Shown one piece after another: positions 1-11,944 of a DNA stretch of 64,000 nucleotides (its first letter is position 1; each line of letters begins with the position of its first letter). The DNA is taken from the NCBI RefSeq assembly GCF_947623445.1, contig NC_135245.1, positions 19,661,501 through 19,725,500 of the forward strand, in the 5' to 3' direction. This stretch comes from Clavelina lepadiformis (taxonomy: Eukaryota > Chordata > Ascidiacea > Aplousobranchia > Clavelinidae). A program made the translations under genes and the position numbers. The notes under the pieces were generated by a model, which saw only the letters and a program-made list of their open reading frames with translations, ran no database searches and was not told the origin of the DNA.

Positions 1-1
1 C

Positions 2-388
2 AAGGATTACATGACCGAGAAGTTTTGGCTCAATGCCATTGCTTATGGAAGAGTTCCAGTAGTGTGGGGACCATCAAAGGAGGATGTCGAAAAACTTGCT
101 CCTACCGGCTCCTTCATACACACGGACGACTTCAAGACTCCAGCAGATCTTGCAAAGTATCTACTCTACCTAGACTCGAACAACACAACCTACAGGGAGT
201 ATTTTGAATGGGTTGAACACCCAGATGAGAAGACTTTGGAACTTGCAAAAACTTACGACCTGACTGGCTTTAATCGTCTTTGCAAGATGATGCTTTCTAA
301 TGACGAGAAGAAATCTTATCAATCTGTGACTAAATTTTATTACGACGAAAAACAGGATTGTGTTTCAACCAGAGAAACCGTAAGGTGA
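2..388 (+). CDS. Alpha-1,3-fucosyltransferase (GT10), C-terminal part, cut by window edge
   Basis: This is the last part of a Golgi GT10 fucosyltransferase, which moves fucose from GDP-fucose to GlcNAc on glycans. The frame is open from base 2 (KDYMTEKFW) to the stop ending at 388. It carries the GT10 donor-site block: YMTEKFWLNA, then RVPVVWGPS, then FIHTDDF, then a LAKYLLYLD segment. Human FUT enzymes have the equivalent YITEKLWRNAL, VPVVLGP and FIHVDDF. The first 80 or so residues differ at only about five positions from the complete minus-strand gene at 15.6 kb; the last 40 diverge more. The upstream exons lie outside the window. It faces the GT31 gene at 1.3 kb tail to tail. I am sure of the family; the acceptor specificity is unknown. 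Confidence 0.9.
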   Translation, partial: KDYMTEKFWLNAIAYGRVPVVWGPSKEDVEKLAPTGSFIHTDDFKTPADLAKYLLYLDSNNTTYREYFEWVEHPDEKTLELAKTYDLTGFNRLCKMMLSNDEKKSYQSVTKFYYDEKQDCVSTRETVR

Positions 389-1346
389 CGCCATAGGTTT
401 CTTTGGTCATTGTATGAACTTTTAAGGCGCGCACTGAATATGTCGGTTTTTTATTTCTAACTAAATGAAAATGCCCTTTGAGTCCCGTACTTTTATCACA
501 TACCGCAGTTTGTGCCAGAGCGAGCAAACAACGTTTACTTTGTGTATGGCGTTTAAAAACCTTACCGACATGGGATAGTGACTAATGCATTCAAATTTGT
601 AGATTGTAAATTTAATACATTTATACTGATCTATCTGTTGAGAGTTTAACGTCCAAGTAGGAAACGAGAAAGTTTTTTCAATGGATAATGAACATCTTTT
701 TATTCGTTTAATTAATTGCAACAGTTTAGTATAGGAAAAACTAGTTCATCTTTAACTAAGTAACCTTTGAAGCCCATGGCATGTAAGATATTAAGCAAAC
801 TATGAACGCTAAATCAAAAGTTCTTTAACATCTTTTTCTGAGAAACGCAAAGATGAGAATGAAAGTAGACACGCAGTCACTGAAAACGTGTGAGTGAACA
901 ATTTTCAAATACTTTCCTTCAGGTTTTTGAAAAAAAAATTGCCAGATTTCAACCAGAAGCTTATCATGTTTTGTCAGGGATTTGTGACTCAACGCAAATA
1001 AACTAAGCACGCAAGCACGCACATACGCACATACGCACCCACGCACGCACGTAAAACAGATAAAAAGTTGCGTCAGATTTCCTTCAGGAATGGAAGAAAT
1101 GCAAAAGGAACATTTTACTACAGCTCCAAGTTGTAATAACCATAGATGAGTTTGGTATTTCGGGTTAATGGAATCCAATAAGTGATAAGTAAGATTTAAT
1201 TCTCATGGAACGAGCAAAGCCCTATAAAGCCCCATAAAGCACCTATAAAGCACTAGCACCGACATAAACTTCTATTGTGCATTTGTTACAGCGTGTTTTT
1301 CCGTTCGATAAAATTCACTACTTAATTGAACTCTTCTATTCGGCAG
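389..1346. other. Intergenic, convergent gene ends
   Basis: Mostly AT-rich sequence between two converging genes, with no credible coding exon. At 1008-1050 there is a short GCAC/ATAC-rich simple repeat. At about 1215-1255 there are three imperfect copies of a CCTATAAAGC-type unit in what would be the 3' UTR of the GT31 gene. The GT31 copy at 19.1 kb lacks that insertion but shares the flanking sequence. Confidence 0.5.
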
Positions 1347-3484
1347 TCAACGGTAATGCTTTGCGGCGTGCTCCTTCGGCCGAATCAGCATCTCATCTGG
1401 CATTTCAAGTTGATCACGTAACAATCCTGTAATCCAAACGTCGTTGGCATTGTAAAGTAGAGGCCGAGATATCGTGGATAGCTCCCAAAGTTGTTTGATG
1501 ACGCTGACGCTGGTGGTGTACATGCCACCGAAGCAGAACGCAGGCCAATATGGCCAAGGATATTGTTCTTTGGAAACATGATTTTTGAAGTTTTTGTCCC
1601 GATTCGGTTCATTAAATCCAGTGCCAAACATACAGATGATGGGAAATTCCGGCCACTCTTTCTCCACTACAACTCCCTTGTATTGATCAATCAGTTCTTT
1701 CACATAAAGCATATCAATCCACATGTCGTCATCTAAAGTGGAGTAGTAGTAGTTGGATGGAAGGTTTTCTGAAGCCCATTTCATTCCAGCTAATGTTTTC
1801 AATCCATTAATTCTGAAAAAATACTTTCATCTTAATTAGCATTCAGTCTACAACAGAATGCAGTCTGTGATAGCAGCAATCCTAAAAAAACCTGGCAGAC
1901 AAGACTGCAAAACTCACTGATAATCTTCTGGAGTGCTCATTTGAAGAATATCATGATGCAGTCGTATTTCCTCTTGGATTGTGTCCTGCAGCGTATCGTT
2001 CGGCTTTCCAATGACGAAAACAGTGTAGAAGTTGTTTCGATCAACCTTAGTCAAGGACGCCCACATGCGGCGAAGAAACTTTCGTCTCTCTATATCGCGA
2101 GCAGCTGATTTCACCAAAGTCACCATCGCCCAAGAAGGCGGCTCTGCTAAGGAATGTCAAACACAGACTGTTTACATTTCTTTATACAAGTGTAAAGGTA
2201 GCATTTGTCGTTAATACAACTAAATGCATTGTTACATCCGTCTGTAGTGTTGGATTTGTCATTGAAGTATTACAGATATGAATCTAAGTACACAAATTTT
2301 ACGGATCAAATCGATTAAGAATGTAACGTATTGTAGATGTCTGATGCGCGTAGTATGCTGCCGAGCTGGCTATAGTAGCGGTGAGTGGCTTAACTCCGAC
2401 AAGTCTCTGACTTTCTAGATGTACGTCTCCATCCCAGCTCACATGCGCCTTTTATCTAGTCAATCGCAAAGGTGGTCTATAGTGCTACCACAAGTGTAGT
2501 CAGTGTAATGTGTCCGATCTATAGTGAATGGGCGAGGAATACAATCAAGGCGCATTCCAATTACGTCATAATTACAACACAAACATAAACATCTTAAAAT
2601 ATACAACTAAATAACAGAGGGGTGGCAATGTACGCCACAAATTCAAAGAGTTCGAATCCTAATCGATCAGCCACTTACTCTAGAAACTAGAAATGAAAAA
2701 CTTTTTCGCCATGTGGAAAACAATCAACAACATCGGAACATAAATATAAATTTTTATTCGTTTGATGTAAATGTCTCGTTAAATAAATTTTTACATGCGC
2801 TTGCATCAAAAATCGAAGTTGTATAGATGGAATATTTAATCACTGTATATTTCTGATCTGATTTTATCGTTCAAACTAGACAACACAGCAAATATATACG
2901 AGCAAGGGGAACGCAAACGGTTTAGGTTGCTGTAATTTAACCAATATTCTCGCCATCTTACCTTTATTTTTACTAGTAGCATCAGTCATTATGCAGTGCT
3001 TGTTACGAAACTGTATGTAAGGCTCGTTCAGGAATTCGATGCCGTGGTTGTTTCTCGGCTGCGATTGTTTAGCCAACTCTTTCAAACTTGAAAAAGAAAT
3101 TCCATTACATTATTTTTCGTCTGGGAAAATAAACATTTACAGGTTTCCAATCCAATGGGAGAAAAATGCGTTTGGTAGTTACACTGTACACGATATTTGA
3201 CTTGGTTTTGACAACCAAGATTTTCTGTCAAACGTATTACCAAATAGTTTAAGTTATAGATTTTTCACAACAACCTAACTATGGTAAAACGATTCGATTC
3301 ATCGACATAAAGACAAAAGTTGAATCCTACTATACAGTATATTAGTAAGTTTTTAAAGCATATTTACTTACAAATCTTTAATACGAAATTGTTTTTGTGT
3401 CGCGCACTGCCTCCATATTAAAATAACAGAGCACACACAAGCAGTAATGAATAGAAAATATACTAAAGCTCTTTCGATTTTCAT
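1347..3484 (-). CDS. Beta-1,3-galactosyltransferase-like (GT31), copy 1, probably decaying
   Basis: A type II Golgi GT31 transferase in four exons: 3484-3372 (start, one hydrophobic anchor around YFLFITACVCSVILIW), 3086-2962 (stem, NNHGIEF), 2143-1918 (MVTLVKSAARD) and 1812-1347 (catalytic). All junctions are GT-AG and the phases (2, 1, 2) close exactly, giving 309 residues. The DXD-type metal site (DDDMWID) and the block YPWPYWPAFCFGGMY are present. Two signs of decay stand out. The acidic pair before VWITG, which is DD in the other three copies, is ND here; that position matches the catalytic acid of the GT31 EDV motif. The C-terminus stops right after KHYR, where copy 3 continues for about 35 residues; alignment shows a small deletion and frame loss. 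It could be a pseudogene or an inactive paralogue. Confidence 0.82.
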
Positions 3485-5550
3485 TCTTTTGAGAACAACA
3501 GACCCCTTCAAACAAAAACTAACCTGGTGTAATTTGTAACTTTGCCGCTACTACAACTATATACTGTCGAAAAAGATAAGATGATCAAGTAGGTCATCAC
3601 TCTATCTCAGTAATTTGCGTCCTTTATTTAAAATACTGTAATGTTTATAAAATGGATATTATTTTTAAAGAACTTCAAGTTTCTATTCAATCAACCTTTG
3701 TATTTTTCAAAAGCAATTGTTTTTTTGATTTCAATATATCCTTAATATATTATAATGAATCAACTATAAACTTATCAATCAACGACTATTTGACAAATTT
3801 CGAAAACTGACCATTTCAATTTATCAAATTTCTTCTATTTAGGCAACAATTCTTTCAAAGTTTTTTGGTTCGTGACATCATGTAGCTGAGCTTTTCTAAG
3901 GTTTCAAACTTGTAAAATGAAGACTAACTGAAACCCCTTACTATAAGAATAAAACAAAAACCGGCTTTCAATATGGATTCCGGCTGTTAACTAAAAATGT
4001 AGCAACTTTATCAACTTTTTTTCTAGTCTAGTTAAGCTTTCAAAATTTCAGGTCATTCTGCGCAGGGGATTGTTTGAAATTTCCTTGCAATGTGATACCT
4101 AACCACCATCGTTGCCTTAAAGAATTGCTTCCTGTAAAGAACAGAGTGAAAGCAGACAATACAAACATCAGCTTGTAAATAAATATAACAAATCAAGTGT
4201 TGATTAAGTTACAACGGATCTCGTCTGAATAAAAGAACTCAAATTACAAGCTCATTTAAGAATGAGCATAATTTTTAAAATTAAAGAAAATTTCGGTTAA
4301 GAAAAGCAATACCGATTGAAAACACATTAAACATTTCGATCCATTGAATGCATTTGTAACTCTTGTAAAGATAAAAAATGTTCTGTTAAAATTGAATGAA
4401 TGATTTAATAATACTTTACATGTCTCTTTGGTCGAAGAAAAAACCACTTTATATTTTGTGGTTGGCATTAAAGATTGACATATCTTTATAGTAATAGGTC
4501 TATGGGATACAGTCGCTGTCTTTGCGAACGCGTGGCCGGGTGAAAAAAATATTCGACAGGGGTCAATTTTATTAATTAATTTTCAATCTGTCTGAAAGCA
4601 CACACAATAGCTTTAAAGGAATGCCCATGGTTTCAAATACTTTCACCTCCCAGTGACGCTGCTACATTTAAAACTCACAATTAAAACAATAAAACACGAT
4701 AAACGAACGGGACAAGAGTAGCTAACTTGTGTGAGTTTCTTTCTTCCCATCAAAAGAGAGATTTCATTGCATCCTTCAGAGGGTCAAATATCATGCTAAT
4801 TGCCAACTTATAAATATTTATTGTCTTATTCTTCTATTTAGCTATTTACCTCTGCTGTTATTACGTATACTATTCTATATATCGAATCGTCAACAACTAA
4901 ATAAGGCGATTTTAGTTATTTAAATAAAAATTTGCGTTTAGCTGTTCATTTATTTTGCTCTTTTATTATCACTGATGGTTGACCACAAAAATGCTTGATA
5001 ATAATTTACCTCCTTATTTTAAACCCTGCCAGCGCCACCTTAACGATGAAAATGAAACGAGAAGATACACTTAACGTAAAGATTATCTTTCGTTTAAAAT
5101 TATTCCTTGTAGGCTAAATAAACAAAAATTAAGAAAAAGTCCTTACTGAAGAAACAATATTATGAAAATGAATACTATGTGGTATAATGCGAATTAAAAA
5201 CCAAAATGGTTACAGTGCAAAATTAATGGTTAGAAAGAAACAAGAAGATTTAACAAAAAAGAAACAGGTTACATGATTGTTATTTGCGATAAAATGCCCT
5301 CATGTGGTTTTGGGAAAACCGTACGTAAGATGCAACACACTGGTGATCTCAAGAGCAGTACCTTAGCCATTTATGAAACGTTCACAACTTACAGCTGCAC
5401 AGAAGACGAAAGCGTTTTTGAGCGAACTTCTTGATCCTGAGAAACGATCAAAGAACCCAAAGAAACAATCCAGAACTATGACGAAGGATACACCAAAGAC
5501 AAAATCCAATGTCACAAAATAATCGGACGATACGTCCCGCACTGGAGAGG
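3485..5550. other. Gene-free AT-rich stretch
   Basis: Upstream of GT31 copy 1. I see no exon or clear repeat; the short open frames have no family likeness. The promoter of copy 1 should lie in the first few hundred bases, but I recognise no specific element. Confidence 0.4.
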
Positions 5551-5559
5551 TTAGTCAGG

Positions 5560-8500
5560 AGCAAGTGCACGAGCGACCGGAAACTTCCGGGCATTCTTCG
5601 CGAGATGGAAACGTGTCTCCAGCCCCAGATATTTCTAACTCTGATCACGAAGAACCAGACGGTGAATCAATTGCTATCATGAGTGACGGAATGCATGATT
5701 CCCGTGGCAATGACGAAGACGTCGACTGTGTTTGGACTTCGGAGATTCTTGCAACAACTCCGGTGGTCAGGAACGCCGTACACCCAAAACCGTAAGTATT
5801 CGTTTCAATTCTTCCAATTTTACCTCTCGTAGTAGTGCATCTAAACCAGTTTTAAAACCTGGTGTTAAGCTGTTATCCCCATTTCCTAGGGACAATATTA
5901 AAGTTTGGTTTAGAACAGCCGAAGCTAATTTCTCTTATTATGGTGTGACTCAAAATGAGGACAAAGTACATTCTGTCCTTACTGCGCTGCTTAATGCATT
6001 AACGGCTGACATTGCTGATTTGTTGGATAAACCCCATGCAGTTATGTATGGTGTGTTAAAACGGAGATTGCTTAGCTCTTCTACCACACCGCTCTCTGCT
6101 CACTTTAATGCTTGTGTCGATGTCACGTCTCCTTCGTCAGAAAGTCACAGCATAATTTTACATAGAATACGTTCCCAATTGGATAAAGCTATGCCCAAAG
6201 TTTATATTAGGCAGTTTTTTATCGCCAGCTGCACCGGGAAATTGCCAATGCCATCGCGGTTCTGCCTCACTTAACGTTAAATGAACAGGCTGTTGCCGCT
6301 GATGCATTGCATGAGTCTCGGTCGATTTTGATGATCCCCTAGACAAGTGTTACTTTTCAGATATTCAGGTTGTTCAGGATTTGATAAAATTCTTCGAAGA
6401 AATGCGACGACAGAAACCGCGACCTCATCCTGAGTTGAACACCCGAACGTTTTGGGACCCACCGCTTGACAAATGTGACAAGGTATTACTAAGAGTAGAC
6501 CGTCATAGGAACAAAATGCAACCTTTCAATATAGGCCCTTACCGAGTTCACGACCGATTCGACACGAGATTCGTGATCGTGATGAAAGATGGCTCCCTAA
6601 AATCAGTCGCAAAGAGCAGCCTGAAACCATACCACGAATTGTCGGCTGCAGCAACAGCCTGTCGTGAGAACGGAACAAGAGGAAACGCACTCTCCACAAA
6701 CTCTTCGGCCTATGAAACGTTCCTAACCAAAATCAATTCATACTGACCATTCGCCGGCGAAACAGCCGTGCTTAATAACTTACCAATAACTCTGCTTCCC
6801 CTATGGGGAGGCTCCATAACAAACTCTGTTGAATCCTTACAGGTTATCTTATGCGGCGTGCAAACATCCTCCCACCCCTCCGTAAAACATTCGTTTTCCC
6901 GCCCAATGAACAACTTCTTTCACCCTTCATCACACCTTACACGTGGACGAATTGCTCAAGCTTTTCGTAACGACTGCGTTGACCGACTGTCATTGTGTGA
7001 TGAAACTCGTAATCAAAATGCAACGTTGCAACAAACTCTCCACCAACTCTGCTAAGCACAATCACGGAGGAATTTATCTCTCTTCGGTTGACGGACTTCG
7101 CTTGCAGAATCTACAAACCACATTTACGAGACACTCTACTTCTCTTTATAGAACACACCATGCTAGCAGGTGGACAATAAAACCTTCGCAGACAAGCGTC
7201 GGCCGACAATGAAGCCACCTACTAATCTTTTAAAGACGTCGCTCGCCAAGCAATCCTCACCATAACCTAACTAAGTCACATTCGCTATCAGCGACAACCA
7301 TTCGGGAACGATCAACAGCTCAATCCGTCGAAAGCAATCATTTGATTCCTTTTGTCACTCCTAAATGCAATTTGTGACGACATATGTATCACTTCTAACC
7401 TTAATACCTACTATTTCCAAACATTATTATCATACTTTTTTTTCTTCTTCTCTTTGTTGTAGACTTGCCCGAAAGTCTGCCACTGGAGATGTTCTCCGGA
7501 GAATACCTTGACCGCTAATGAATCACAATCTGAACCAGAACCTGACGAGTCTAGGATTGTCCGAAGAAGATGAATATTTCCTCGATTTCGATGGAGGCGT
7601 CTCCCAGAAGACACACCAGCAGACACGGGCAGTGCTTAACTTAATACAGCCTTATAAATAACTTCTCTTTTCTTAGTGTATCGTAATCTGTGTAATGTTT
7701 TTTTTCCTTAGTGTAACGTAATTGTACCAGATACCTTATTTCTATGTAACTGTAGCTTATTTGTAACGTAATCGTAATTAATTTCTTAATCTTTCTTCTT
7801 TGTAATCGTAAATGTTTTTTTGTGTAATTTCTGTTTAATTGTAACATTTTTCTCTATAAAACCAAACAAAAAAATTAGAAAATCTTTATAAAACCCTTAA
7901 ATAAAAAATCTTGTACCCATTTCTTATTATTATTTCATTTTGTAATATAATCCGTTTTTCATTGTAATCAGATCTCCACTTACACCTACATTTTTTTTCT
8001 TTTATTGGGTTAATTATTTGTTCTGTCTCGATCTTGGGGTAGTGAAGGGATGTCGTAAGTCTCGGGACTATGCCATTCGACAGTACTATTTCATCGAAAT
8101 CAATTCCAGATACCTTCTTTTACGCAACAAGTCACTGTTTACCCCACACGTCGCTCGACTTGTCCCTGTGAGCAGCCGATGGTGACGTTTTCAACCAGTA
8201 CACCACGTGATCAAAACATTATGTCACCGGAAGATCATAGCGCACGTAAAGCATTGAAGCCACACACCTGTATACCCCCACAAGCGACGTCGAAGATTGC
8301 TCCAGTCACATGCGAGTTGCAAAACGAACATTTCACTCCAGACGTTAACGAAGCAGTGACGCAAGACTTAAACCGTATCGGTTCCTTAAAAGTGCATAAC
8401 CGAGATCTATGGACACTGAACAAGCCAATGTCGTATCCAAGTCCAGCCATGAAATTGATGGATGAAGTGTGTGCCCGTTTGAAGGAAGCACACGTGATGC

Positions 8501-8875
8501 AAAAAAACAAACAATGTCACTTTACACGTTGCAATATTAATCACCATTTACCCAAGCAAACCATTACTGTTGATACGATGCCCATTGTGCTGTCACATGG
8601 GGTTCTACCGGGAGCATATTTTTTTGTGAAATGTCCGAGGGGCGAGATAGTGTGTTAATTTTCATAATTAACTCTTATTCCTACGGAATTCTCGTGCAGA
8701 TCTGATGATATTGTAATGTTACTTGTGATTTATTTCGTGCGTTTAACAAAAAACGCGTTACTATATTGTGTTTAGTATGCGCGACCCAGTTTTGATTACT
8801 TCCGAATTATGTTATTTGTACTACAGCGTTCAACGCGTTAGTCTGATATTGACAGTCGGTAATTAACGGGGTTGT
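5560..8875 (+). mobile_element. Ty3/Gypsy-type LTR retroelement fossil, broken
   Basis: A relic of a Ty3/Gypsy-like element in plus orientation. A gag-like stretch (about 5732-6274) has the typical run around VWFRTAEANFSYYG. A stretch at about 6381-6746 resembles the C-terminal end of Gypsy pol, with KVLLRVDRHRNKMQPFNIGPY followed by SLKPYH. Most of pol between them is absent. An unassigned open stretch follows at about 8179-8650. A partial LTR (8651-8875) closes the element; it matches the solo LTR at 53.1 kb. No 5' LTR was found. It is heavily broken with large internal losses, so it is an old insertion. Confidence 0.72.
8651..8875 (+). repeat. Partial Gypsy LTR, forward arm of an LTR palindrome
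   Basis: It begins TGTGTTAATT and includes CTCGTGCAGATC, both matching the solo LTR at 53.1 kb in order. From about 8710 to 8875 it is the reverse complement of 9100-9265, so two LTR pieces sit head to head around a loop of about 225 bases. That loop itself matches the second half of the same LTR, in reverse. Confidence 0.7.
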
Positions 8876-9290
8876 GTACAGTTGTTCATTATTGCTTCAT
8901 CAATTGTTCGTTAATCTGACTCCATTGATAGCGCATTCATTAACCCTTGATAGCCAGTTAAGCATCACAGTACCAGAACCAAACTGTCAATGTCTTTGAA
9001 TCATCATTTATTATAGGTATATTATATATTATCATCATAGGTTCTCAACGAAACGGTTACTGTTTTCAGCGCACAGAATAAAGCTGCGTTCGGTAGACTG
9101 TAAATTAACGACTGTCAATATCAGACTAACGCGTTGAACTCCGTAGTACGAATGACGTAATTCGGAAGTAATCAAAACGGGGTCGCTCATTCTAAACACA
9201 ATATAGTAAAGTGCTTATTGTTAAACGCACGAAATAAAGCACAAATAACATTAAATCACAAATCATTGAGCAGCAACCAATAGCAGGGTG
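8876..9290 (-). repeat. Inverted, nearly full Gypsy LTR copy
   Basis: Read on the minus strand, this runs parallel to the solo LTR at 53092-53530, including the marker GTACTGTGATGCTTAACT near the 3' half. Together with 8651-8875 it makes a large imperfect inverted repeat. It probably came from a second insertion or a rearrangement of the Gypsy relic. It is a fossil only. Confidence 0.65.
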
Positions 9291-9858
9291 CTATTGGAAA
9301 ACAGCAGGCTGCAGCACTCACTCTTTCGGTTAAAACCCCGACTCAGATGGCGGTAAGTGAACGATAGTTTGTAGGCAATGGGTGACAGTCAGTGAGCGAA
9401 AAAACGTTGGAAAGTTAATTGTTGGGCTATCAAGTATCAACTTACTTAAAGTAAAAGACAATAAGACTCTTCTTGTTTTCAAAAATCAATGCCTTCCAAG
9501 TAGCGATTGAAGCCAAACTACAAAATGGTTTCGGCTACATGATCACGCACAATAAATTCATCACTGTCATTCACGATTATAACGAAAGTTGCAATGTTTC
9601 GAAGTAATTTTATAAATATATCATGGATTAGTAGATGGAAAACAGCAAAAATTGTGTTACTAAAGCCCAAACACGAACAGTGAAAAGCTCAGAAACTATA
9701 AAGGAAACCTTAAGCGAAAGAAACATTACGATGAAAACCCCAGTGTTTGTCAAACTTACCACATTACAGGCAAAATTACAAAGAGAAGACAAAGAAAGTT
9801 ATTGAGCGAGGATGTTGCTGCGCAAATTCAAACTCTGATTATAAGTAGCTATTGAAAA

Positions 9859-11944
9859 TCAACAAGTGATGTTGTCAGTCTTTTGTCTCAACTCGTCCCA
9901 TTGTTCAAAATGCGTCACGTTGACGTCATTGTTTTCGAAGCCATGATAATGTTTGGCGACGACTTGGTCTGGCCTGATCATCATCTCGTTTGGCATTCCC
10001 AATCGGTGACGTAATAGCCCCGTAATCCAAACGTCATCGGCATTATAGTATGTTTTGGAAAATGCAGATAGCTCCCAAAGTTGTTTGATGACGCTGACGC
10101 TGGTGGTGTACATGCCACCGAAGCAGAACGCAGGCCAATATGGCCAAGGATACTGTTCTTTGGAAACATAGTTCTTATCCGTGGGTGTGCGAATGGGTTG
10201 CAGGGACCCGTTCCACCACTTGTAGGTACAAATGATGGGAAATTCCGGCCACTCTTTCTCCACTACAACTCCCCTGTAATGATCAATTAGTTCTTTCACT
10301 TTAAGCATATCAATCCACATGTCGTCATCTGAAGTGGAGTAGTAGTAGTTGGATGGAAGGTTTTCTGAAGCCCATTTCATTCCAGCCAATGTTTTGAAAC
10401 CGATGTTACTGCAAAACGCAAACATCTAACTAACCTCATCGTAAATTAACGCAGCACGACATGCGCTCAACTTACTGGTAGTTCTCCGTCTTTGTAATCT
10501 GCAGAATATCGTGGTAAGTCTCGTGTTCCTCGTCTATTAGAGCCTGGACGTCGCTGTCGGTTTTGCCGATGACAAAGACAGTGAACAATGAACGATTCTC
10601 GATCTTTTTTAGCGATGCCCAGGTGCTGCGCAGTAAGTTGCGACGATCGAAATTAGTTGCTGTAGACTTGACAAAAGTTACCATTGTCCAAGTCGATTCT
10701 GAAACAAAAACATATACTTGTGCGTCTTTAAAACACGCCAAGACATTGCATTACTACAGCACAGAGTTGTAAACGTGCTTCATATTTCTGGATTCTTTCT
10801 GAACCCGAAAATTTATTTGAAGCCCGATCCAGGCCCGAAAGTTAAATTGCCCGAATGAATCAAAGTCATTTTTTGACGTCATCCTTTTCGAAGTCGCGCT
10901 TTGCACGCATCGAAGCATGAACGCGCGCATACGCACATACATGCAAAAAAGTGACATTACAACGCAAATATGGCAGAATGTGAGTACTAATTCGGGCCGG
11001 ATTTTGTCCCAAATATTTTTAAACTTAAACCCGAATCCGACCTCCAAAACCCCATCTGACTTACAATTAACTCTGTTTCAGCCGGTAAAGCGCACTTCAA
11101 TGCATCATTCTATGAAATAAGTTCATTTTCAAATTACGTATGATCGTCCAGGTATTCTGTAGAAGTTACAGAATGTTACTGGACATAGGTTTCAAACTGG
11201 TTCCAGCTTGCACGGAGAAGTTGAAGGATAAGGCCTCGAACTTATAAATGCTAGTCGAGGGTTTCAAACCAGGGATATTTGCAGATTAAAATTCACGTGA
11301 TGACCGTGTTGTCAAAATACTTTTTTGCTAAGGACAAAATTGGATTTACCACCAGTAGAATGTTAGCCTAAGGACCAAAGCCCATACCCGTCTCTGCATG
11401 GCGGACGTATCTGACAAGATATTTATAACGATTTTAGTTAAGTGTTAACCTGTTGATAACAGGATCAACCTACCCCGTCCATTGCTGCAATGGTGCTCTC
11501 CCTTGCCTGAAAGTAAAGGTTCTTTCAAGAAGTGTATGTTGTGGTCATTAGGTAAACGTAACGGCAACGGAAGCGTGTTTGGCATCGCCTCTTCGATGGA
11601 GGACCTTTAAAACAAGCCAAGCAAAACAGATAATCACCGTCTGCTGACGGCAACAGTAATGTATAGTTCTTCATGAATAACTACCCACATTATTGACCAT
11701 AATCAAAAGAAGAATGAAATAGTGTTGAAAGCTGTTGTTTTGCTTACTTTAGTTTCGTCGCTGTTGACTTGTCATTCTCTTTCCTTGCCATCAACGTTAG
11801 TAAGGGAACGAGTGAAACGAAAAAAGAGATAAAAACAAACACAACAATAATTGGAAGTATATTTCTACGTTTCATGACATAGAGTTTCATTTTTCTTATT
11901 TTACTTCCAAAGTAACAGGATGTGTCCGTATTCGTTGGATCCAA
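9859..11944 (-). CDS. Beta-1,3-galactosyltransferase-like (GT31), copy 2
   Basis: A complete four-exon type II Golgi transferase: 11944-11748 (anchor, hydrophobic run ILPIIVVFVFISFFVSLVPL), 11604-11474 (stem; LPNDHNIHFLKEP aligns with NNHGIEFLNEP of copy 1), 10698-10476 and 10408-9859. Phases 2, 1, 2 match the other copies and give 366 residues. The catalytic exon has DDDMWIDM, the block WPEFPIICTYKWWNG, YPWPYWPAFCFGGMYTTSV and an intact ADDVWITG (EDV-like catalytic acid). The start could also be the internal Met at 11890. The first and second exons are too short or odd to stand out as open frames; they were found by phase and by similarity to copy 1. Acceptor specificity (GlcNAc, GalNAc or other) cannot be read from the sequence. 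Confidence 0.88.

Noticed and set aside
10754-11047. 97-residue minus-strand frame between exons of GT31 copy 2
   Set aside because: Initially considered as the stem exon, but the true stem exon is at 11474-11604, which has the right phase and similarity.
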